DNA from: Streptomyces avermitilis MA-4680 = NBRC 14893
GTDB lineage: Bacteria; Actinomycetota; Actinomycetes; Streptomycetales; Streptomycetaceae
Assembly (NCBI RefSeq): GCF_000009765.2
Contig: NC_003155.5
Coordinates: 1,426,001 to 1,490,000, forward strand
Length of the DNA: 64,000 nucleotides
Direction: 5' to 3'
Shown here: in pieces, positions 58,830 to 64,000 of the stretch
How the letters are laid out: each line of letters starts with the position of its first letter
Numbering within the stretch: the first letter of the stretch is position 1
Made by a program: the position numbers and the translations under genes
Notes under the pieces: generated by a model
What the model was told of the DNA's origin: nothing
Databases searched by the model: none
Seen by the model: the letters and a program-made list of their open reading frames with translations, nothing else

Positions 58830-59521
58830 TGCTGGAGATCGACGACGTTCACGTCGGCTACCACCGCAGCACCGTCCTGCACGGCGTCTGTGTCGAGGTG
58901 CCGAAGGACGGCGTCGCCGCCGTGCTCGGGCACAACGGCGCCGGCAAGAGCACCCTGCTGCGCGCCGCGGTCGGGCTGCTGACCCCCGCGCGCGGCGCCG
59001 TACGCCTGGACGGGGAGGACATCACGCGCCGCAAGCCCCATGAGCGGGTGGCGCGCGGCATGGCGTACGTACCCCAGGGGCAGCAGGCCTTCCCTCACCT
59101 CACCACCGCCGAGAACCTCCAGCTGGTCGCGGACGGACGCAGGCGCGGCAAGGCGGCGATCGCCGAGGCGCTGGATCTGTTCCCGGCGCTGCGGGCGCTG
59201 TCGAACCGCCGCGCGGGTCTGCTCTCGGGCGGGCAGCGGCAGCAACTCGCCATCGCCCGCGCCCTGGTGACGGAGCCTCGGATTCTGCTCCTGGACGAAC
59301 CGACCGAGGGCATCCAGCCGTCGGTCGTGGCCGAGATCGAGGAGACGATTCTCGCCCTCGCCGCCCGCGGTGGGCTCTCGGTGCTGCTGGTCGAACAGCA
59401 CGTGGGCTTCGCGATGCGGGCGGCGCAGCGGTACTGCGTCCTGGAGGCGGGGCGGGTCACGTCCTTTGGCGCGGGCGGGCAGGAGGCGGAGCGGTCGGTG
59501 CGGGAGGCGCTGAGCGTGTAG
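58829..59521 (+). CDS. urtE: Urea ABC transporter ATP-binding protein UrtE
   Basis: A 230-residue LivF-type ATPase: Walker A GHNGAGKST, Q-loop YVPQGQQAFPHLT, signature LLSGGQRQQLAIARAL, Walker B ILLLDEPTEGIQ with the TEGIQPSV segment typical of UrtE/LivF, and H-loop LLVEQHVGFAM. It forms the ATPase dimer with UrtD. The ATG at 58829 overlaps the urtD stop (TGATG) with GGAGG upstream; a GTG one codon earlier is possible. The urtABCDE set is complete, but no urease genes lie in the window. Confidence 0.93.
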   Translation: MLEIDDVHVGYHRSTVLHGVCVEVPKDGVAAVLGHNGAGKSTLLRAAVGLLTPARGAVRLDGEDITRRKPHERVARGMAYVPQGQQAFPHLTTAENLQLVADGRRRGKAAIAEALDLFPALRALSNRRAGLLSGGQRQQLAIARALVTEPRILLLDEPTEGIQPSVVAEIEETILALAARGGLSVLLVEQHVGFAMRAAQRYCVLEAGRVTSFGAGGQEAERSVREALSV

Positions 59522-59525
59522 CGGT

Positions 59526-60716
59526 TCACTCCGGCGTGAGTTCCGCCCTGCGGCGCTCCAGATACCCGCGTTCGGCCGCGTTGTCCGTGCGGGCGATGGC
59601 CGCCTCGTAGGCCCGCACGGCTTCGGTGCCGCGGCCCAGGCGCCTGAGCAGGTCGGCACGGACCGCGTGGAAGGCGTGGTAGCCGTCGAGGTCGAGCGCG
59701 TCGACGAGGTCGAGGGCCGGCTGCGGGCCCGCGGTCTCGGCGACGGCGACGGCGCGGTTCAGGGCGACCACCGGGCTGGGGGCCAGGGCCATCAGCTGGT
59801 CGTAGAGCGCGAGGATCTGGCGCCAGTCGGTGGCGGCAGCGGTAGGCGCGTCGCTGTGGACGGCGTTGATCGCGGCCTGGATCTGGTACGGCCCGGGCTG
59901 ATCGCGTCGCAGGCAGCGGCGTACGAGCGCCTGGCCCTCGGCGATCAGGCCGCGCTCCCACCGGCCGCGTTCCTGGTCGGCCAGCAGGATCAGGGTGCCC
60001 TCGGGCGTCTCACGGGCCGGGCGGCGCGCCTCGATCAGCAGCATCAGCGCGAGCAGGCCGATGACCTCCGGCTCGTCCGGCATCAGCTCGGCCAGGAGAC
60101 GGCCGAGGCGCAGGGCCTCGGCGCACAGGTCCTCGCGGCCGCCGTAGCCCTCGTTGAAGATGAGGTAGACGACGGCGAGCACGCCCCTGACGCGGTCCGG
60201 GAGGTCGGCATCGCGCGGGATGCGGTACGGGATGCGGGCGTCGCGGATCTTGGCCTTGGCGCGGACCAGACGCTGCGCCATGGTGGGTTCGGGCACGAGG
60301 AAGGCGCGGGCGATCTGCGCCGTGGTGAGGCCGCCGAGCAGCCGCAGCGTCAGCGCGACCTGTGCCTGGGTGGCGAGCGCGGGGTGGCAGCAGGTGAAGA
60401 TGAGGCGGAGCCGGTCGTCGCGCACGGGGCCCTCCTCGGCCGGTGTGCCGGGCGCGTACAGCTGGGCCGCTTCGGCGTGGCGGGCCTCGCGCGTGGACTC
60501 GCGGCGCAGCCGGTCGATCGCCCTGTTCCGCGCGGTGGTGATGATCCAGCCGGCCGGGCTCGGCGGGACTCCGCTCTCCGGCCACGTCCGCAGTGCGGTG
60601 GTGAAGGCGTCCTGGACCGCTTCCTCGGCGAGGTCGATGTCGCCGAGGAAGCGGACCAGGACGGCGACCGCGCGGCCGTACTCCGCGCGGAAGACCTCCT
60701 CGACACCGACGGCCAT
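59526..60716 (-). CDS. ECF42-type RNA polymerase sigma factor with C-terminal TPR-like region
   Basis: A 396-residue ECF sigma factor. Region 2 is [29 protein letters not shown] and [18 protein letters not shown]; region 4 is [38 protein letters not shown]. The long C-terminal half (~180-396, [40 protein letters not shown] onward) is helical and TPR-like and replaces an anti-sigma factor in the ECF42 group. As in that group, the gene overlaps a DGPF-domain gene by one base (TGATG). It is convergent with urtE. Confidence 0.92.
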   Translation of the reverse strand: MAVGVEEVFRAEYGRAVAVLVRFLGDIDLAEEAVQDAFTTALRTWPESGVPPSPAGWIITTARNRAIDRLRRESTREARHAEAAQLYAPGTPAEEGPVRDDRLRLIFTCCHPALATQAQVALTLRLLGGLTTAQIARAFLVPEPTMAQRLVRAKAKIRDARIPYRIPRDADLPDRVRGVLAVVYLIFNEGYGGREDLCAEALRLGRLLAELMPDEPEVIGLLALMLLIEARRPARETPEGTLILLADQERGRWERGLIAEGQALVRRCLRRDQPGPYQIQAAINAVHSDAPTAAATDWRQILALYDQLMALAPSPVVALNRAVAVAETAGPQPALDLVDALDLDGYHAFHAVRADLLRRLGRGTEAVRAYEAAIARTDNAAERGYLERRRAELTPE

Positions 60717-61066
60717 CAGGCCTCGCCCATGAAGGGGCGTACCTCGATCGGGAGCGTCGTCGCCAGTGTCGCCTTGCGGCCCCACTCGAGGGCGGCGTCG
60801 AGGTCGGGGGCCTTGATGAGGCAGATCCCGCCGAGGTACTCCTTGCTCTCGGTGTACGGGCCGTCGGTGATCAGGACATCGCCGCCCTCCTCGGCCCGCA
60901 GCACGGTGGCCGTCTCCGGGCCGTGCAGTCCCCCGGCGAACACCCAGGCGCCCGCCTCGCGCAGTTCCGCGTGGAAGACGTCGAGGTTGTGCATGATCCC
61001 TTCCAGGACCTCGGGGGCGGGCGGCTCGCCGGCCGGCTGCATGACGCTGAGCAGGTAGTGCTTCAT
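60716..61066 (-). CDS. DGPF/YCII-domain partner of the ECF42 sigma factor
   Basis: A 116-residue YCII-related protein. [16 protein letters not shown] opens the domain and the diagnostic motif is [15 protein letters not shown], with a preceding [18 protein letters not shown] proteins accompany ECF42 sigma factors across actinobacteria and are thought to belong to their regulon or signal pathway; the chemistry is unknown. GAGGAGG lies upstream of the ATG at 61066. It is the first gene of the pair. Confidence 0.92.
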   Translation of the reverse strand: MKHYLLSVMQPAGEPPAPEVLEGIMHNLDVFHAELREAGAWVFAGGLHGPETATVLRAEEGGDVLITDGPYTESKEYLGGICLIKAPDLDAALEWGRKATLATTLPIEVRPFMGEA

Positions 61067-61173
61067 GATGTGTCCTCCTCGGTGATCTCCCACGGGGTGG
61101 TCTTTCACTGACTACACGAACGGGAGAGCGCCGGATCGACACCCGACACGACGACTTCGGGAGAATTTCCCAG

Positions 61174-62235
61174 ATGACCACTCCACCGGATCCGCATCCG
61201 CTCGTCGCCGGGGCGCGCCGGCTCGCCGCCGAGGTGCTGGCGCCCCGCGCGGAGCAGGTGGACCAGGAGGGGGTGCCCGCGAGCAGTATCGAGGCGGTCA
61301 AGCGGTCGGGGCTGCTCGGGCTGAGCGCGCCGGTGGAGTACGGCGGGTCGGCGGCGCCGGCCGCCGTGGCCCGCGAGACCGCGGAGATCCTGGCCGGGGC
61401 CTGCTGTTCGACGTGGTTCGTGCAGACCCAGCACCACACGCCGGTGATGACCCTGGCCAAGAGCGAACTGCCTGTGCGGGAGTGGTTGTTGGGGCCGTTG
61501 GCGAGGGGGGAGCTGCTGTCCGGGGTGGCGTACGCCCAGTTGCGCGCGTATCCCCGTGTTCCGGTGCGGGTCACCCGGGAGCGCGGCGGCTGGCGCTTCG
61601 ACGGGACGGTGCCCTGGTACACGGGCTGGGGGCTCAACGACGTGATGCTGCTGGCCGGGGTCACGGACACGGACGAAGCGCTCTTCGCCTTCACCGAGGC
61701 CCGTGCGCAGCCGGGGTTGCGCCCGTCGCCGCCGATGCGGCTCGCGGCGCTGACCGCCGCGCGCACGGTGTCACTGGAACTGGACGGCCTGTGGCTGCCC
61801 GAGGAGGCGGTGGCGCTGCGGACGCCGTACGAGACCTGGGCGGCTGCCGACCGGCCCAAGAACACCAACGCCGGACCCGCCGTCTTCGGGATCACCGCGT
61901 CGGCGCTCGGCCTGCTGGCGGACGGCGATCCGGCCGCGCAGGAGTCCGCGCGGGTCCTGCGCGGCCGGCTCGACGAGGTCCGGCGGCACGCGTACGCGCT
62001 GGCCGACCACCCCGTGCCGTCGGAGCGGATCGAGGAACGGCTGGTGGTCAAGACACGCGCCTACGACCTGATGCGCGCGGCCACGACCGCGGCCGTGGTG
62101 GCCGGGGGCGGCCGGGCCATGGACCTCGGCAGCCCCGCGCAGCGGCTGGCGCGGGAGGGGATGTTCCTGCTCGTGCAGGGACAGACGGCCGAGGTACGCA
62201 CGGCGCACCTCGGGTCCTTGGCCGCGCCGTACTAG
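61174..62235 (+). CDS. Acyl-CoA dehydrogenase-like flavoprotein
   Basis: A 353-residue protein with the all-helical N-terminal domain ([54 protein letters not shown]), a beta-domain ([26 protein letters not shown]) and a C-terminal helical domain ([38 protein letters not shown]). It is slightly shorter than typical acyl-CoA dehydrogenases, and the usual catalytic Glu is not obvious, so it may be a flavin hydroxylase or desulfurisation-type relative. The start at 61174 follows GGGAGAA. It is divergent from the DGPF gene. Confidence 0.82.
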   Translation: MTTPPDPHPLVAGARRLAAEVLAPRAEQVDQEGVPASSIEAVKRSGLLGLSAPVEYGGSAAPAAVARETAEILAGACCSTWFVQTQHHTPVMTLAKSELPVREWLLGPLARGELLSGVAYAQLRAYPRVPVRVTRERGGWRFDGTVPWYTGWGLNDVMLLAGVTDTDEALFAFTEARAQPGLRPSPPMRLAALTAARTVSLELDGLWLPEEAVALRTPYETWAAADRPKNTNAGPAVFGITASALGLLADGDPAAQESARVLRGRLDEVRRHAYALADHPVPSERIEERLVVKTRAYDLMRAATTAAVVAGGGRAMDLGSPAQRLAREGMFLLVQGQTAEVRTAHLGSLAAPY

Positions 62236-62278
62236 CGCGGGGTGCGGGTGGGTCGCGGCGCGGTTCCGGCTCACCGGG

Positions 62279-62652
62279 GTTCCGACCCGCCGTGCGGTTG
62301 TGGCCCGCCGTGCGGTTGTGGCCCGCCGCGCGGTTCCGACCCGCCGTGCGGTTGTGGCCCGCCGCGCGGTTGTGGCCGCCACGCCGTTCCGACCCCCCGC
62401 GCCGCTCCGACCCGCCCACGCGGTTGTGGCCCGCCACGTGGTTGTGGCCCGCCGTGCGGTTGTGGCCCGCCGCGCGATTCCGACCGCCACGCCCTTTTAA
62501 CCGCCGCGCGGTTGTGGCCGCCGCGCGATTCCAACCCGCCGCGCCGTTCCGGCCCGCCATGCCGTTCCGACCCCCCGCGCCGTTCCGACCCCCCGCGCCG
62601 TTCCGGCCCGCCACGCGGTTGTGGCCCGCCGCGCGGTTGTGGCCGGCCGGCT
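62279..62652. repeat. Degenerate 18-bp tandem repeat array (about 20 units)
   Basis: Units of about 18 bp with consensus GTTGTGGCCCGCCGYGCG, and a variant GTTCCGACCCGCCGYGCC, repeat head to tail from 62279 to about 62652. Most units are exactly 18 bp; a few are 16, 17 or 19. The array lies between the acyl-CoA dehydrogenase gene and an IS remnant. Frames through it are open because the unit lacks stops, giving hexapeptide repeats such as AGHNRA on the minus strand. Confidence 0.93.
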
Positions 62653-62686
62653 CGCGGTGGCCGGCCGGCTCCCCCTGTGCCGCGCT

Positions 62687-62921
62687 AGTGCTGTGACCGC
62701 ATAGGTTCGCCGGGTCGGCGGTCGTGGCGGTTGCATGTGCGGTGACATCCGATCCGACCGCTGGAGGCGCGGTGGCCGAGCCCGTCCGTGTGCGCAGACT
62801 GACCGACCACGAGGGGCAGAAGCTGCAGCAGATCGTGCGCCGGGGCAGCACGAGTTCGGTGCGCTACCGGCGGGCGATGATGCTGCTGGCCTCCGCTGGA
62901 GGGGGCACCGGCAGCGGATGA
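62687..62921 (+). pseudogene. Truncated IS630-type transposase with possible left IS end
   Basis: GTG 62772 (GGAGG upstream) opens a 49-residue frame: VAEPVRVRRLTDHEGQKLQQ, then IVRRGSTSSVRYRRAMMLLASAGG. This matches the N-terminal helix-turn-helix start of Streptomyces IS630-family transposases, normally about 350 residues. The frame ends at TGA 62921 shortly after SAGG, and the DDE domain is missing. The bases from about 62687 (TAGTGCTGTGACCGCATAGG) look like the element's outer end. The remnant adjoins the 18-bp repeat array. Confidence 0.8.
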
Positions 62922-62975
62922 TCAGGCGGATCCCGGCCGGCCCGCGGAGCGGGTATGTGCGGCGCTGATGTGTCC

Positions 62976-64000
62976 TCAGACGCCCGCTTCCACCAGGTCG
63001 TCGGTATGGAAGGTGCGGCGGTAGGAGGCGGGTGAGACACCGAAGGCGGTGCGCATGTGGGCGCGCAGGGAGTTGGCGGAGCCGAAGCCACAGCGGTGGG
63101 CGACCAGGTCGATGGACAGGTCGGTGGTCTCCAGCAACTGCTTGGCCAGTTCCAGGCGTTGCGCGGTGAGCCACTGCACGGGGGTCATGCCGACCTCGTC
63201 GCGGAAGCGGCGGGTGAAGGAGCGCAGGCTCATCCGGGCGTGTTCGGCCAGGCGGTTCAGGGAGAGGGGTTCGCCGAGGTGTTCCAGGGCCCAGGCGCGG
63301 GTGGCGGTGGTGGTGGCGACGGTGGGTTCGGGCACCGGGCGGTCGATGTACTGGGCCTGGCCGCCGTCCCGCCAGGGCGGGACGACGCACATGCGGGCGG
63401 CGCGGTTGGCGGCGGCGGCGCCGTGGTCGCGGCGGATCATGTGCAGGCACAGGTCGACGCCGGCGGCGACGCCCGCGGAGGTCAGGACGTCGCCGTCGTC
63501 GACGAAGAGGACCTCCTCGTCGACCTTGACGCGGGGGTAGGCGCGGCGGAACTCGGGGGCGAGGTGCCAGTGGGTGGTGGCGGGCCGGCCGTCGAGGAGG
63601 CCCGCGGCGGCCAGGACGTAGGAGCCGGTGCAGATGGACACCAGGCGGGTGCCGGGCCGGATGCCGGCGATGGCCGCGGTGACCTCGGGCGGCAGCGGGC
63701 CGCCGCGGCCCAGCTCGGGCATGGCGTGCGTGGGCGGGACGATCACGGTGTCCGCGGCGGCCAGGGCCTCGGGACCGGCCGCGGGCTGCACGGTGAACCC
63801 GGCGTCGCTGAGGACCGGGGCGCCGTCGGCGGTGCAGACGGTGACCTCGTACAGCGGGCGTGAGCCGGCGTCCAGGACGCTGCCGAAGACGCGGGAGGGG
63901 ATGCCGAGTTCGAAGGGCGGGACGCCGGGCAGGGCGAGGACGGCGATGCGGTGCCGCCCGGCCGCGTCGGCGCTCGGGTCGGGGCGGGGGTCGGTGCACG
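62976..64000 (-). CDS. GlxA-family AraC regulator with DJ-1/PfpI domain (5' end outside window)
   Basis: At least 340 residues are visible; the start codon lies beyond 64000. The N-terminal DJ-1/PfpI-like domain reads RIAVLALPGVPPFELGIPSRVF through the nucleophile-elbow region VSICTGSYVLAAAGLLDGR and THWHLAPEFRRAYPRV. The C-terminal AraC domain has two helix-turn-helices (LSLNRLAEHARMSLRSFTRRFRDEVGMTP; LSIDLVAHRCGFGSANSLRAHMRTAFGVSP) and ends YRRTFHTDDLVEAGV. GlxA regulators usually control one divergent or adjacent metabolic gene, which is not in view here. It faces the IS remnant. Confidence 0.92.
   Translation of the reverse strand, partial: CTDPRPDPSADAAGRHRIAVLALPGVPPFELGIPSRVFGSVLDAGSRPLYEVTVCTADGAPVLSDAGFTVQPAAGPEALAAADTVIVPPTHAMPELGRGGPLPPEVTAAIAGIRPGTRLVSICTGSYVLAAAGLLDGRPATTHWHLAPEFRRAYPRVKVDEEVLFVDDGDVLTSAGVAAGVDLCLHMIRRDHGAAAANRAARMCVVPPWRDGGQAQYIDRPVPEPTVATTTATRAWALEHLGEPLSLNRLAEHARMSLRSFTRRFRDEVGMTPVQWLTAQRLELAKQLLETTDLSIDLVAHRCGFGSANSLRAHMRTAFGVSPASYRRTFHTDDLVEAGV

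Noticed and set aside
62279..62652. CRISPR array
   Set aside because: The units are contiguous 18-mers with no unique spacers and no cas genes nearby.
62048..62851. 267-codon minus-strand frame with AGHNRA-type repeats
   Set aside because: The repeats follow directly from the 18-bp DNA array, no ribosome-binding site is seen, and the frame enters the acyl-CoA dehydrogenase gene antisense.
1..64000. tRNA, rRNA, riboswitch or phage/ICE attachment site
   Set aside because: No cloverleaf, rRNA segment, known riboswitch core, integrase or direct-repeat att pair was recognised by eye; a covariance-model scan was not possible.

Overview
The window is a 64-kb piece of an actinobacterial chromosome, almost certainly Streptomyces. 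The DNA is very GC-rich with strong GC bias at third codon positions, and many genes start with GTG. Several genes belong to families largely confined to Streptomyces: DUF5133, the streptophobe family, DUF6777, DUF5997, GPP34, a SigB/SigF-type sigma factor, and a clpP3-clpP4 pair with a PopR-like regulator. No rRNA, tRNA, CRISPR array or complete mobile element was seen. The only mobile-element trace is a truncated IS630-type transposase beside a degenerate 18-bp repeat array near the right end.

Layout. 1-8.9 kb: RNase H, a MarR regulator, a two-domain VOC protein, a zinc alcohol dehydrogenase, a GAF-PP2C phosphatase, an SGNH-like lipoprotein and a large secreted GH127 (DUF1680) enzyme with a LamG module. 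8.9-16.7 kb: stress and protein quality control (clpP3, clpP4, popR-like), an FG-GAP secreted protein, DUF5133, an alternative sigma factor, a PAP2-diacylglycerol kinase fusion and a RsbW-like ATPase. 16.9-25.3 kb: a DUF6777/streptophobe divergent pair, an LLM oxidoreductase, and a three-gene operon of a tandem-FHA ABC exporter, an unknown protein and a Ser/Thr kinase. 25.6-33.7 kb: housekeeping-type enzymes (SnoaL-like, aldo/keto reductase with LysR, DinB, adenosine deaminase, VOC), a BlaI/M56 pair whose M56 gene is frameshifted, a PAP2 phosphatase and a BASS-type transporter.

34-48.4 kb is the most accessory part: a cytochrome P450, an aldo/keto reductase, a secreted PI-PLC-like lectin protein, GPP34, and several gene remnants. 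It also holds a compact minus-strand cluster that should make 4-aminobenzoate and activate it as an acyl adenylate/CoA ester: ABM-TM protein, fused pabAB, benzoate-CoA-ligase-like enzyme and a pabC-like lyase, with a broken FAD monooxygenase remnant among them. No polyketide synthase or NRPS lies in the window to use the product. Divergent from it is a gene group for an M6 metalloprotease without a signal peptide, two small unknown proteins and a DUF1036 protein.

48.4-64 kb: a YceI/MarR divergent pair with three matching operator boxes, a LysR-type effector domain protein, DUF5997, an aldehyde dehydrogenase with a MarR gene, a complete urtABCDE urea ABC importer preceded by a cytosolic AmiC-like binding protein, an ECF42-type sigma factor with its DGPF-domain partner, an acyl-CoA dehydrogenase-like enzyme, the repeat array, the IS remnant and a GlxA-type regulator that runs off the right edge.

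Functions are assigned from motifs read by eye. No database search, alignment or structure prediction was run. Start codons were chosen from ribosome-binding sites and family length and may shift by a few codons.
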